From the NCBI RefSeq assembly GCF_025698545.1, contig NC_068576.1, forward strand, positions 56,642,094 through 56,706,093: a stretch of 64,000 nt of DNA, read 5' to 3'. Made by a program: the position numbers and the translations under genes. This document shows positions 34,613-47,300 of this stretch, piece by piece; the stretch's first letter is position 1, and the number at the start of each line of letters is the position of its first letter. The stretch is from Gossypium raimondii. Lineage: Eukaryota > Streptophyta > Magnoliopsida > Malvales > Malvaceae. Below the pieces are notes generated by a model. That model was given only the letters and a program-made list of their open reading frames with translations, was not told the DNA's origin and ran no database searches.

Positions 34613-37030
34613 TATTTGACATTAGATAGTTACCATGGGTTTGAATTAAATTTAAAATTAATTCTAATTGGATTATTTAACAAAAGGTAATATTCTCTCA
34701 ACACTGTTTTCTTCATCTACAAGGATCAAATCCATAAGTGAAGTGCTAATTTTTTATAGAATCAAAATTAAATTATAAATATTTACAAATATCAAAATGT
34801 GATTTTATTATTACACTAAATTACAAATTCACAAAATTTAAAGGGACTAAATTAAAATTTAAAATTTTACAATTTTGGGACGTACCAACTCATATAATTT
34901 AAAATATGATATTGCAAAATGCTCATTATTCTTACATCTCTAAATTTTATCATCTTAAATTAGTTTAACATTTCAATTTATTTTTAAAAAACAGAACTAT
35001 ATTATGTTTTTCAATTTTCTAAACACGTCTTTTTCCTTCTTAAACACGTCATTTTCCGACGTAAGTTTTTGGTGAAAGCAATGTAATTTATATCACTAAA
35101 CTGAAGTAGATGCTTGTTGCGGAAAAAGTATTATAGAGATGTTTGTATTTTAATTATTTTTAAAAGAATAAGTAAATTAATTTTGTAGTTAGATAGAAAA
35201 ATAAATTAATTTTTCTGTTAAAAATTTATATCTACTTTTACTTTTATAAACTAGTGACTGTAGGTTAGTACGAGACACACGTGATATGTCACATGAAGTT
35301 TGATTATTCCGTCAATCATGTCAATTTTTAATGGTAAAAATAAATGAAAATTTAATAAAAAATAAATTACTGTTTGATTAAATGAAATTTAATTATTTGT
35401 AGTTATGTTTCATGATGAAATTGATTTGGCAACGTAACAGCAGCACCTGACTCCGATCCATTTTAGCCACGTGGCAAGCTATAGACAAAGATGCAATGGC
35501 GGGTTCTAAATCCGTAAAATAAAGATCTAATTTCACATTTGATCCATTTACAATACCGAATTTAAGATTTAATCCCCTTACTTTTACTGGTAGATAAAAG
35601 AAATTACATTTCGGTTGAATGTTTATTTTTTTAATTAAAAAAATAACATAACGCATTAGAAAAGTTTACATATCAGTGAATAGTTAAGGGTGTTTATAAA
35701 TAAATGTCATTTCAGTAATTTAACTAGAATAAAGTTGTCTGAAATTTGAACTAATTTTTTTTCTTCAAAATTTCAATCCATAAATTAGGTGAAATTAAAG
35801 TATAAAATTTAAATTTCAAATATTAGCATGATAAAAGAGACCAAAAGCTGATGACCAAAAGGAAAAGGGACCAAAAGAAAATTTAACATTTAAAAAAACT
35901 CGGTATGTACATGTTTTAGGCAAGACGGCCTCATGCTCCAAACATTCAAACAAACAATTGTACTAACTTCCAAAATTACCCTCATCCACCGTTTCCCGCG
36001 CTATTTGCTAACATAAAGTTAGTTGATCATATATTTTATAAAAAAATATAATGAAAAATCAAACCCCTAAGTTTACTTATTTTCTCATTGTAGTCTTAAT
36101 TTTGTCAAATTTAATAAAATTATTTTTTACGGAAAACCTAATTAAATTATTAAAAATTAAAGGTATTGACTTGATAGCCAGCATTGGATTTTACGTTTAC
36201 TTTGTTGCTAATGTGAATATTTTTTAAATTATGAATTTTGTTTATTTTTTAAAATTTTATGAAGTAATGAATTGTCAATATAATTAAAATTTCAACATTT
36301 CATTCAACTTTTTCATATGAAAATAATTGGTAAAAATATATTATAAGTCTCTGTATTCTTTGACAACTTGGATTTTAGTATATGTGTTTTATGTTTACAA
36401 AATTAACCCTTCAATTTATTAGATTTCAAAATTTAGGTCCAACTATTAACACTGTTAAAATTATTTTGTTAAGTTCAGGTTCATTATAATGTCATTTTAA
36501 ATTACCAAGTGAGTATTTTTTATTTCAAAATGTTACACTAACGAAATTAACAAAAAAAATAGTGTTAATAGTTAAACTTAAATTTTAAAATTTGAAAAGC
36601 ATATAAAATTTTAATGAATTTTAATATTTTTAAAATTTATGAAATTTATATGAATTTTGCATGAATTGTCATGTTAATATCATTAAAATTTACTATTTAA
36701 ATTAAGTTTTTTATCAAAAAATAAATTGACTAAAATTTAGGACCAAAATGATAAAAAATAAATATTAATAGTTGAATTTATAATTATGCATAAAAAATTG
36801 ATCATATCATAGATCAGATGAAGACGAATAACTCATGATGATCAAAATTGCCCCCACTCTGAACCTGTAGGCCCCGCTTTGCCTCTCTTCACTCTTTCAC
36901 TTTAAAGAATCTATCTGTCCTCCATTACCCGCAACTCAATGCATCAGCAGCCCCCATCGAGAGTATAAAACTCTCTTTTTTTCCCCCTAAATTATCCTCA
37001 AGCCCCAAGAATGCAAAATGCAAAATTCAA
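34613..37030. other. Gene-free stretch with miniature-element pieces
   Basis: No gene. About 35080-35345 is a piece of the 41216-41594 family (inverted centre CACACGTGATATGTCACATG). About 36330-36600 is a copy of the GGTTAAAATATG palindrome. Around 35420-35530 a unique-looking patch with CCACGTGGC (a G-box) is present. 36840-36960 is a CT-rich unique patch. Nothing coding recognised. Confidence 0.5.
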
Positions 37031-37039
37031 AATATTATA

Positions 37040-37590
37040 TATTTTTAGGTAAACTGCACTAAGTTTATGTTACAATTTAAAAATAAATTATAAAATAATT
37101 ATTAAACGATTCAATAATTTTTATTAAATTATTAAATTATTTAAAATTTTTTATTTAAGTCATTAAGTTGTTATTATTTTTTTAAATTTTGACTGGATAG
37201 TTCTAATGGTTTGACGAATGGTATGGTGAATCAGTATCTATTACTCATTAATGAGTTAAAAGAACATACCTTAAATTCAAGTTGATTTGAGGTTAGTGTC
37301 AAATGATTAGAGATGAAAATTATTTAAATTTTTGTTTGTAGATTCATGACGTTCAAAACTATTTCATCAAAAAACATTGATTTGTAGAAAATGAGAATGA
37401 GAGCTTTCGATTGGTGTAAGTATTATGAACAAAGAAGGTTATACAACAATAATTTTAACTTTCTAGTTTCTAGTAACTTAAATGAAAACTTTCAAAATTC
37501 AATGACTATTTTGTAACTTTTAAAGTTAAGTAATTAAAATTTAAGCTTGCTAATAGTTTAATGACTTTATGTGTAATTTACACATTATAT
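37040..37590. repeat. Palindromic miniature element upstream of the EXO-like gene
   Basis: Same family as 34150-34612: GGTAAACTGCACTAAG on the left, TAATGACTTTATGTGTAATTT on the right, with the shared centre (GAGCTTTCGATTGGTG at about 37388). It ends only about 50 bases before the TATA box of the EXORDIUM-like gene, so it may form part of that promoter. Confidence 0.6.
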
Positions 37591-37638
37591 ATTTTTACAA
37601 AATTTTAAATTTAAATTATTGAATCCCCTCTTCTTCTG

Positions 37639-37647
37639 TATATATAA
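37639..37647 (+). promoter_or_regulatory. TATA box of the EXORDIUM-like gene
   Basis: TATATATAA, about 97 bases before the chosen ATG. The leader between them is C/T-rich, as is common in plant 5' untranslated regions. Confidence 0.7.
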
Positions 37648-37743
37648 AGCTTCTAATTCACCATCTCTCAAATGCTCGAGCAGTCTTGCATTTTATTTTC
37701 CCTTTTTTTTCCCCACACTTTTTTTTAAACCCATTTGATAAAA

Positions 37744-38763
37744 ATGCACTGGGTTCTTCCAGTGTTGCTTGCCGTTATCGGAGTTACTGCACTGCTCGTT
37801 GTAACTCCGGTAAGTGGGTACCGTCCATGGCCGTACTTAAAACCCAACAGCTCCAACTTAATGTTCGGAGGCTCTAAGAAATTTGAGGGCTCATCGGAGT
37901 TTATCCATATGAGATATCATATGGGTCCAGTCCTTACTGCTAATATCACCATCCACCCAATCTGGTACGGCCGGTGGCAGAAATCCCAGAAGAAAATCAT
38001 CCGTGAGTTCATCAACTCGATCTCCGCCGTTGATTCCAAACACCCTTCGGTGGCTGGGTGGTGGAAGACCGTACAGCTTTACACCGACCAAACGGGAGCC
38101 AACATTTCCCGTTCGGTGCTATTAGGTGAAGAGAAAAACGATCGTTTTTACTCCCACGGGAAATCCCTCACGCGCTTATCGATACAGTCCGTTATCAAAA
38201 GCGCTGTAACATCCCGTACGAAACCGTTACCGATCAATCCCAAAAGCGGGTTGTACCTCTTGCTCACCTCCGACGATGTGTACGTCGAAGATTTTTGCGG
38301 CCAAGTTTGTGGGTTCCATTACTTCACGTTCCCGTCAATCGTGGGGTACACGCTCCCGTATGCATGGGTGGGTAACTCCGCGAAGCTTTGCCCAGGAGTA
38401 TGCGCTTACCCTTTCGCCGTACCTCAATACATGCCGGGGTTGAAGCCGTTAAAGTCACCCAACAGTGACGTTGGAGTTGACGGGATGATAAGTGTGATCG
38501 GACACGAAGTCGCCGAATTAGCAACCAACCCACTGGTTAACGCTTGGTACGCCGGTCAAGACCCGGTGGCTCCGGTGGAAATTGCGGATTTATGTGAGGG
38601 TATATATGGAACTGGAGGTGGTGGGTCTTATACAGGACAGTTATTGAATGATAAAGATGGTGCCACGTATAATATGAATGGGATCAGACGGAGGTACTTG
38701 GTTCAGTGGGTTTGGAACCATATTGTGAGTTATTGTACTGGGCCTAATGCTCTTGATCAGTAA
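37744..38763 (+). CDS. EXORDIUM-like (phosphate-induced PHI-1 family) secreted protein
   Basis: Intronless, 339 residues, as usual for the EXO/PHI-1 family. Seen: N-terminal signal peptide (MHWVLPVLLAVIGVTALLVV, cleavage likely near SGY), then the family domain with LYLLLTSDDVYVEDFC, CGFHYF, PYAWVGNS, GMISVIGHEVAELATNP and the C-terminal WNHIVSYCTGPNA. Several conserved cysteines suggest disulphides in the apoplast. HEVAE looks like a metal-binding HExxE-type motif, but no enzymatic role is established that I know of. Family members (EXO, EXL) act in brassinosteroid- and carbon-related growth control from the cell wall. The sequence reminds me of the EXL3-type branch, from memory. The start is the first ATG (37744), in frame and before the signal peptide. 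Confidence 0.95.
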   Translation: MHWVLPVLLAVIGVTALLVVTPVSGYRPWPYLKPNSSNLMFGGSKKFEGSSEFIHMRYHMGPVLTANITIHPIWYGRWQKSQKKIIREFINSISAVDSKHPSVAGWWKTVQLYTDQTGANISRSVLLGEEKNDRFYSHGKSLTRLSIQSVIKSAVTSRTKPLPINPKSGLYLLLTSDDVYVEDFCGQVCGFHYFTFPSIVGYTLPYAWVGNSAKLCPGVCAYPFAVPQYMPGLKPLKSPNSDVGVDGMISVIGHEVAELATNPLVNAWYAGQDPVAPVEIADLCEGIYGTGGGGSYTGQLLNDKDGATYNMNGIRRRYLVQWVWNHIVSYCTGPNALDQ

Positions 38764-40544
38764 TTTTTATTTTCATTTTGTTTAATTTTTTTGAAACTTG
38801 TGATTTTGTCTTGGCATTTTGTCTTTGTCTCTTTTTTCTTTTTTCAGGTTTTTTTGGCCTTTGTGGGTTTTGGTCGGGTGGGTGTTGATGCATGATTAGT
38901 TAAGGTAGTTAAGTTTGTTAAATATGTGTACTTCTGTAGTAATAAGCTTTGATTCCTAATATACTATTTTCGTATACCGATAGTTTAGTTAGCCCGTTTG
39001 ATTTGGTTTCTTCAATTTTCCTGGAAAATTCTCAGATTACCTAAAACCCATCATTTTCCTGGAAAACATCAGTAGCTTTTTATCATCTGCTTATAATTAT
39101 GACTCAATGTGGTGGTGGTGTTAATAATTTCGGGAACTTTATAATATCGAAACCATCCTTTTGAAAGCATGGAAAAAGCAGTGAAAGCAACTCCCTTTTT
39201 TGTTTTCTCTTTTGGGTGGAGAAATCAAAGCTAGAGTTATCTAACATTTTCTTATGTCCGAGAAAATTAAACAGAAAACACGATCGTATCAAATCTGAAT
39301 TCAAGCTCAAGCTCAATTTAATCAGAAAAGATCGAATATCCATACAAACATTTCAACCAAACTGTCCATTGATCTAAACCTGATCTAAACCTGTTAAGAT
39401 GACATTATTAAGAATAATCACAAACCTTAAAATGAAATGATCAGTCCATGACTAATCACGAACGTTGAAATGATTAGTACATAATTAATATTCATGGAAC
39501 ATAAAAATATATCTTGATTGTATTTAAAAAATTAATAACTTGAAATTGATTTGAACAGTAGATGATGCAAATATGAAATAACTCAAATAATACAAAATCA
39601 TTCAGCCAAAATCTATATTGACGTAAACAGTAAATCAATTTGAACCCGAAATTGATTTGAACTAGAGATGATATGACCATAAAATAACACGAACAAGTAA
39701 ACTTGAAGTTACAAGATCTTGAAATGATCCAAATCTGTAATGGCTTAACTTGAAGAAAACTTGAGCCTCAGATCTGAATGATCAAAATTCAAAACAACTT
39801 TAACCCAAAACAACCTACACTCTAAGATAACTCAAACTCAAAATGAGAATTCGAATTGACCCGACACAACCCACTGAATTCTTTTCTTCTTCTGGTTGAA
39901 AAAAAAGGCCCAAACAAGTAAAGCTAAATATCATAAAAATAGAATCAATAAAGGGGAAAATTGAAGCTAACTCTAAAGAACAATGTGGTCATTGTCAAAC
40001 TATCTCCAGAAAGCGATGCTGTCAGCAAGCAGGATTTAATCAAGCTATGGTTGCAGGCCATGATGTTAAAGAAAGGATCTACATATAGTAATTTCTAGTA
40101 AAAAAAGGGGCATAAACAGATCAGAATGTGAGAGACAGATGAAAGAGATAAAAATGACCAGCAATAAAAGAGCATTGCATGCCCATTAACTGATATTAAT
40201 ACCCTTACCAAAAACAAACGGTAATGGCTATAAATTTTTGCTTCTATTATACAACTGCACAATTATGGTGGCATAGCTGATGATTTACAATTGAAAACAA
40301 CTCCACCAAAATAAGAAAGGTAGGCTCAACCAGTTTGAATGCACTCAGCAACAGTCTAACATGTAGATTTTATTGTTTGTAGAAGAGCTTTAAAACTTTG
40401 TAAATATATTAGGAGGGACTCATAGTTGCAGAACAAAGGATAACAGGAACCACCATCCATGTTTATTAATAATGTATCATTTCCTTATCTTTTTATCTAT
40501 TTTTATTGCTATTTACTAATGGTATCTGTAGATTGAAAAACATA
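38764..40544. other. Gene-free stretch after the EXO-like gene
   Basis: 38764-38990 is T-rich 3' untranslated-type sequence. 39360-39860 holds a diffuse repeat with recurring CTTGAAATTGATTTGAAC and CCGACACAACCC words. The rest shows no gene on either strand. Confidence 0.5.
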
Positions 40545-40741
40545 AGGGTTAATGTAATTTTTGGCTCTTGAACTTGGCAACTAAGTCTACTTTGTTACCT
40601 GTACGTTCTTTTTTTGTACCTAAACTTGGCAATTAGGTTCATGATCCTCCAATGAATAAGCAACAGGTACCTGAAGTAGGTAATTAGGTACCAAAGTGAA
40701 CCAGATTGCCAAGTTCAGGGACCAAAATTTTTATTAACCCA
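40545..40741. repeat. Small palindromic MITE (GGGTTAATG ends)
   Basis: Left GGGTTAATGTAATTTTTGG, right (inverted) GGGTTAATAAAAATTTTGG; inner arms TGAACTTGGCAACTAAG and CTTGGCAATCTGG also mirror. About 197 bp. A related copy lies in USP intron 2 at about 53718-54032. Confidence 0.7.
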
Positions 40742-41215
40742 AAAATAATGATACAAAAAATTCCATAAAAAATGAATGCAAAAATAAGCAACAGTGAAAA
40801 TAGAGATATTTCTTGTGCAGGTAGGACAAAGTGAGATTATAAAACTCATCAGTCATTCAATATCAGTATTTAAAATTTACCCAACAAAAGGCAAATATTT
40901 GAACGAAACTCATGCTTAAAAGAATAGCAGAAATAATGGAGCATTTGAGGAAGGATCCACTTGGTTGATGTTTTCATTGACTGCCTGATGTACCACAACA
41001 GGCAAGAAGCAGAGATCATTGAAGTATCATGCAAAGCCAAACAATGAACAAACCAAGGTAAAATAATGGAGATAGGGAAATACATTTTCAAGCAACATCA
41101 TTGGAGCATCATGAGGTTACTAACCGAAAAAAAGAAGAAGAAAAGAGAACTACCTTGAACAGATTATTCATTGACATAAACAGGTGACATTTTAGTTCCT
41201 TACATTAACGGCACA

Positions 41216-41594
41216 TGGTCAAAGTACCATGGAGACTGCTGTACTAGGAGTCAGATTGCATGTTGGACACTTTACTCAAAAAATGAACAAATTAGTCCCT
41301 GTACGTTAAATTAAAGAGTTAACTAGTCCTTTCTGTTAAAGTTTTCATGCATTTCTACCATTAAAAATTGGTGTAACTGATAGAATAATCAGACAATTAC
41401 ACGTGACGTGTCATGTGTACCTCATGTTGAGGTACAAGGACCAGTTTTTAACAGTAGAATGGAAGAAATTTTTAATAGAAGTACCAGTTTGCTCTTTGAT
41501 CTAACATACATGGACTATTTTGCTCATTTTTTAGTAGAAAGGGCAAAATGCAATCTAACTCCTAGTACAAAAGCCTCTATGGTACTTTTACCAT
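41216..41594. repeat. Palindromic MITE with GGCACA flanking repeats
   Basis: About 379 bp with arms of roughly 80 bp: TGGTCAAAGTACCATGGAG...CTGTACTAGGAGTCAG on the left, mirrored by CTCCTAGTACAAAAGCC...TATGGTACTTTTACCA on the right. Identical GGCACA stands at 41210-41215 and 41595-41600 and is the probable target duplication. Pieces of the family occur at 15560-15725 and 35080-35345. An open frame across its right arm (41408-41668) is a by-product. Confidence 0.75.
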
Positions 41595-41600
41595 GGCACA

Positions 41601-42470
41601 TAGATTTAATAGAACACGAAAGAAATATCAAGCACCATGAAACTGAAGGCTATCTTTTGGGTGAATAATCGTGCAGTTCTGAAACATCAAAAAAAAGGGT
41701 AATTGTTGTTTAAAGGTATCGATGCAAACCAAGTAGACTTTGGCATATGTCTATCTTCATGGAAATGCAGACTTATTGTTTTTCATTTTGTAGTAAATGA
41801 AACCATTATACATTTTTTTCAGAGGTTAAAAAACTTTGTAAAGCAGTTATGCAGGCCCCAATTTTTAAAATGAAGCAGCAGATTACAAAAGCCTAACACA
41901 AGAAAGTAAACAAAGAGTGATGAATCTTTATATCCATGTATCCTTCTGACTAATGAGAGCCTAAACATTTCCGTATGGTGTCAGCTTTTACGAGTTGATA
42001 ACATTTTTGGAACACAATGCATCATCAATGTTAGATCCATGACATTGAACCTTTTTTTGTCCTTAATAATCAGATATGACCTAAGGGCTTATTATATCAT
42101 GAACCTGATTGATATGAAATGCTATGCTTCTTTTTTTCGTAAGGAGCAAGAGCAGGGGTTCTACAGGGATCAAACTCGAGACTGATATTACGGCGTCAAC
42201 TGAAGTTGACAAAATGCTATGCTATGTTTCAATGGTAGAATTCAATCTGGAATTTGCTAATTCACTTTGACCACAATAATGACAACAACTGTTGCAATAA
42301 TACAAAGATATTTCTTAAACAGAATGTACTCTTTCTCCTATATATATCTTCAAATATCAATCTCATTTTTACCTAAAACCAGGTTCGAACTTCAAATGAC
42401 TAATCCAAAATTGCTATAAAATGAAATAAGTCTCAAGAACAATATGTGCGTTAATTTCTGGACATACCTG
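41601..42470. other. Gene-free stretch before the 42.5-kb island
   Basis: No coding sequence recognised. If the candidate minus-strand transcript at 42476-42745 is real, this stretch would be its first intron or downstream part. Confidence 0.4.
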
Positions 42471-42475
42471 AAGTT

Positions 42476-42745
42476 TCAAGAACAATTCTTTCAAGAAATA
42501 ATGAGCTCACCAAGACTCAATCAAGCCAGTAGCCAGTAGAAAAGCAATCTCATTTCTTCTCGGCTCAGAAACGCAGGTTCCTCGACCGGCGACCGCCCTA
42601 TAATCTGACGCCCCTCTCTCTTTTTTCCCTTCTTCTTGGGCTGCCGCTTACGCTTGACTTGCGGGAGTTTTGATCGAAATTTAGGGTTTTCCGGGAGGCG
42701 AAGCGGCGATGATCGGGTTCGTCAGGGAAAGAGAGTGGATTTGTA
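42476..42745 (-). ncRNA. Candidate 5' exon of a minus-strand transcript
   Basis: A GC-rich patch unlike its surroundings. On the minus strand it carries a telo-box-like AAAACCCTAAATTT, typical of plant 5' leaders, then a lysine/arginine-codon-rich frame (KRKRQPKKKGKKREGRQ) without an upstream ATG, closing in a stop, and ends at a good splice donor (TTCAG|GTATGT). No downstream exon with coding similarity was found between 38.8 and 42.4 kb. It may be the first exon of a non-coding RNA or of a truncated gene. Evidence is composition and splice signal only. Confidence 0.3.
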
Positions 42746-43783
42746 GCGCCAGTTTCAGTTTAATTGGATAAACAGTAGACTGTTGGTTATTTCTCTTGTC
42801 TCCCCAAAAATCAACTATTTATGTTTATGTCCATCGTATTTTACTTTTTCTATTTTCTATTCTACCAAAATTCATTGAGTTACTGGGGCGGCCATGTAAT
42901 CTTTATCATCTAAAATTTAAAAAATATTTTAATAGTTATTTATGGAAGTAAAACCGTTTGAATTTTACTTATTGTAATTGAGGAACCATTATTACTTAAT
43001 TTTACGAATTATCAATATTCTTGTAATTTCTGTGTTCCAATTATATTTAAATTTAATATTTGATATTTAATCTTTAATTAAGTAATTCGATTTATCTATT
43101 TTATAAAATTATTAGTTAATTCAAATGGTTAAATATCATGAATTATCTCAATTAAAATACTCTCTTAAATTATTTCCATCCCAACCTTTCATGCTAACCT
43201 GAATTTTTTTAATATTAGAAGATGCTTTTAAAAAATTCCACTACGAGATTTTAATCAAAATAGTTAACTTAAAACTTTTAAACTAATTTATGTCAAATTA
43301 AAATAATAAAAGTTAAATCTCAATTTGAGAATAATAGAGGGAGCAGAATCTAAATTAGACCAAAAATATATCATTTTAAAATCAGTTATGACAGTTTTTT
43401 TTTGAGAGACGCACTCGTGGAGGAGAATACGACACGCGCCCTTTAGTAAACTGAGGCAGTGAGCAGGGAACGGCGAACACGAAGTTGTCCCACTGTCCGT
43501 TTTTCTTTTTCTTTTTTTTTTGTTTTCAGTTTTTGATTCTTCGGGATTCCTTTCTTCTTCCCTCCTCCACACAAAAAATAAAAATAAAAATAAATGAAAT
43601 TCTTCCAAAGTTTTCCTCCTCCACAACAATTCCTTCTAGATTTGTTTTTGTTTGTTTCTTTGAAAAGCCAAATTCAATGCCAAAACCCTACCAATGGCTG
43701 TACGGCCCCCTCTCACTTTCTCTCCCCTTTTTACTTCCTAATAATAGATTTTCTCTTCTAACTTGGATGGACTCCGTTACTCC
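42746..43783. other. Upstream region of the photolyase-hydrolase gene
   Basis: AT-rich to about 43380, then C/T-rich (43485-43760), as in a plant 5' leader. Upstream ATGs at 43677 and 43694 precede the chosen start. The first opens a frame that overlaps the main start out of frame; the second ends after 15 codons. Either may matter only if transcription starts left of them. No clear TATA box seen. Confidence 0.5.
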
Positions 43784-44335
43784 ATGGCTCTCCTCTCTTT
43801 CTCTCGCTCTTTCACTCTCCTTTCCTCGCCATTTCACTTCTTTTCTCCTCGTTCAATCCGCCGTCGCCGTTCCTTCGTTTGCTCGCTTTCTGCTGCTACC
43901 GATGTCCGCTCTCGTTCCGCCGTTCTCTGGTTCAAACACGACCTCCGCCTCGACGATCACCCCGCTCTCTCCGCCGCTGAAACGCACCGTTTTGTTCTCC
44001 CTCTCTATGTCTTCGATCGCCGCATTCTCTCTCGTATGTCCTTAATTCACTCTTGTTGTTCTCTGTTTGTGATTCGATTAGTAAGTATCAAATTTCTTGG
44101 AAATTTATTAAAATTCGAAGTCGATTTTACTGTATTTAGGTTATTCTGATGATATGCTCGAGCTACTTCTCTTCGCATTGGAAGATTTGAGAAAGTCTTT
44201 GAAGGAACAAGGCTCCAATTTGATGATTCGATACGGCTGCGCTGAAAATGTCATTAAAGAGCTTGTAAAAGAGGTTGGTTTCTCTTAATTTTTTCTTTTG
44301 CAAAAAAGAAAGAATAAAAGAAGCAGCAACTTTCG

Positions 44336-44386
<51 letters not shown>

Positions 44387-47300
44387 AATTGAAGCAGAAG
44401 GTATGAACAGGTGAAAGCTACGGATGTTTTTATCGAAGAAGAGGTAGAGTATGAAATGCGTCAGCTGATTGGAGTTGTCAAGAAGACATTGGAAACGTCT
44501 TCGTCTTTAGATTGGAATCTGGACATTGTCATGTGGAGAACTCCATTCTATGATGTTAAGGTGGCCAGGTTTTTTATTCTATTTGCAGTTGAATTTTTCT
44601 TGCATAACTTTAAATATGATTTTTGCCCCTCAACGTTTTCAGTGTATACTTATAATGTGCTGTACAGAATCTGAAGGAGCTGCCTGCATCATATAATGAC
44701 TTTAAAAAACAGAAGTTACTACCAACTTCGCCTCTTTTTCCGGTCACATTACCTGTTGCAGAGACTGAGTTAGACTGGGGTAAGTTTCTGATTGTAATAC
44801 TAAATGCTATTAATACTTATATTTGTTCTCAGTTTGGCCTCTTTTAAATGTTTTAATGCATTAGTGATAATTTGCAAAGGTTATTGATTTATATGTGACT
44901 GTGATTATGGCTACTGAACCTAATAATTGAAATATGAATCAGGTCCTCTTCCTACTTTTAGCGATCTTAAGGAATTTATCAAAGAGAAACTAGGAAAATC
45001 GAAAGAGAGTTGGAATTTGATGAAAGAGATGCCAGCTGAAGTCTTATTGAAGGAGAATTTGTCAAAATCATCTGGAACCATACCAAAAAGTTTGAATGAC
45101 AAAAGCATTGAGCAAAGGAGACTTGATAAGTCTGTTTTTGTTACACGGAAAGGTGATGTTGTGGGTGGTGGAACAAACACTCTGCTGAATGCACTGGCTG
45201 CATACCTGAGATACTTGGAAGGAACAGCACGAGATGACTGGCAAGAGTATGTGATGAATTTACACCATCTAATACATTTTACTTGTGTCTTAAGATATTT
45301 TTGAGGATATAGGTTTAATTGTGTTTGAGCTATTGAGTGGTTTCAGGTATGGGGAACAAATTTGTACATGTGATTTCTTAATTCCTAGTTTATTCTCTCA
45401 GTTTGTGTTATATCTGTATGACATGGGAAGAATGTAATTGGAGGATGATGTAGGCAAATTTATATTGCCCTTTATGTTTTAATAAGCTAAATCTCCTGTT
45501 ATTAAATTTGCTGTAGAGTACATGAAAGGTTACGCAATGCTGAAACTCGTGAAGGGGCCTCTTTTACTTCCCTTTTCGGTCCTGCTCTTTGTCTTGGCAT
45601 CATATCTAGAAGGAGAGTGCATTATGAAGCTATCAAATATGAGAAAGAGCGAAATGCTGGATTCTTATCTCCATTTGGATATTCTGCAGCCAGTGTTGCT
45701 GCAGCCGCTGATGCTGTGTGCTCCATGGAGGTAATTGCTGCTTTATATTGGTATTTACCTGAATATAAATGCTCAGCTAATTATTCTTCTGAATGGTTTT
45801 GTTCTTTGTGATATCCATTGAAATCTAATGGTAGTGCAAGGCCTTAATAAAGCATTGTAGCTGACTTTGGGTGCAGTGGTTTTGGCTTTTGGCTCTAAAA
45901 AGTCAAGTAAGTAATGAAGGACTGTACTCTATACGGATTTGGAGGTGGCGTGGTCATCTAATTCAGGTTTGTCATCAACAACTGATTCATACTTTTGACA
46001 TTTAAATCTGTAATGTAGTTTGCAGGATAAGGGACTTTATGCAACCTTGATGTACTCGAGTACTTTATATGTCTTGGTTATAGATTTCTGTAAATATTCC
46101 AGTATACAGTAGTTGGGCTCGAAGGTCCTGCTATTCTACTTGTGCATGGTTTTGGAGCCTTTTTGGAGCACTACCGTGACAATATAAATGCCATAGCTAA
46201 ACATGGGAACCATGTTTGGGGCATCACAGTGTTGGGATTTGGCCAATCAGAAAAGCCAAACGTTGTGTATACTGAACTCCTATGGGCTGAAATGCTGAGA
46301 GATTTTATCATTGAAGTTGTGGGCGAGCCTGTGCATCTAGTGGGAAACTCAATTGGTGGTATGTTATCAATCCTAACCTATTTTTTTACCTTTCCTAAGG
46401 TGACTACTAGAATTTCTTACTCTCTAGCTGAAAATAGCTTATCTGTTTGACTCAACAATTTGTCATTCTTTTCTTTACCCATCCACTTATTCTATCTCCA
46501 GGTTATTTTGTCTCTATTGTTGCTAGCCTCTGGCCTTCTTTGGTCAAGTCTGTCATCCTTATGAACACTGCTGGCAATGTCATTCCTGAATTTTCTTCCC
46601 GCCGGTTTCCCAGTGTAAGTTTAGCCATATCATTTGGCAATTTATGTTTGTCTATCATGTTTATTCCCGCTCTTGTGCTGTTCGGTAAAAACTGAAAATG
46701 GAGGTTAAAATACAAGTTTTGTGGTTTTGAGTAATAGCCGCAGCATGTGATATTCAGTATATAAATGTTTCAGGAGAGGCAAACCTCAGCTGCTGCAAGG
46801 CTGGGTGCTCAACTCCTTTTATTCTATTTGAGATTGAATATCAGGAACACACTTAAAAATTTCTACCCCACTGTAAGGATCTTTCCATTGCTGCTTCCCG
46901 TATCATTTTGCACGTTGCTTGACTGATTTCAATGGCCTTTGACTTTTGCAGAAAACCAACCGAGCTGATGATTGGCTTATTAATGAAATGCTGAGGGCAG
47001 TATCCTCACTGTTATTTGAATTTCAAGACCATGTACACACACTATTATAATATCTTCTCCCTCTGAAAAAATGAACTTAACAAACTTTAAGTCCTATGAT
47101 CCTGGTGTGACAGTGGTGCTGGAAAGTATTTTCAGCTTTGACCTCTCAATCCCTTTGAATTATCTCTTGGAAGGATACGAGGAAAAGGTTCTAATTCTGC
47201 AGGTAAATTCCCTCTATTAAGTAAAAAAGAAGTTTATAATCTCTCTCTACGGGTTTGTGGTCTTTTACTTACTGGTGTTTCAATCCGCATATCTTGTTAG

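Noticed and set aside
41408-41668. 86-codon open frame
   Set aside because: It is formed by the right arm of the palindromic MITE at 41216-41594.
43485-44045. 186-codon open frame over the photolyase-hydrolase start
   Set aside because: Ser/Leu/Pro-rich translation of the C/T-rich leader and of exon 1 in the wrong frame; the 14-exon model in the other frame is fully consistent.
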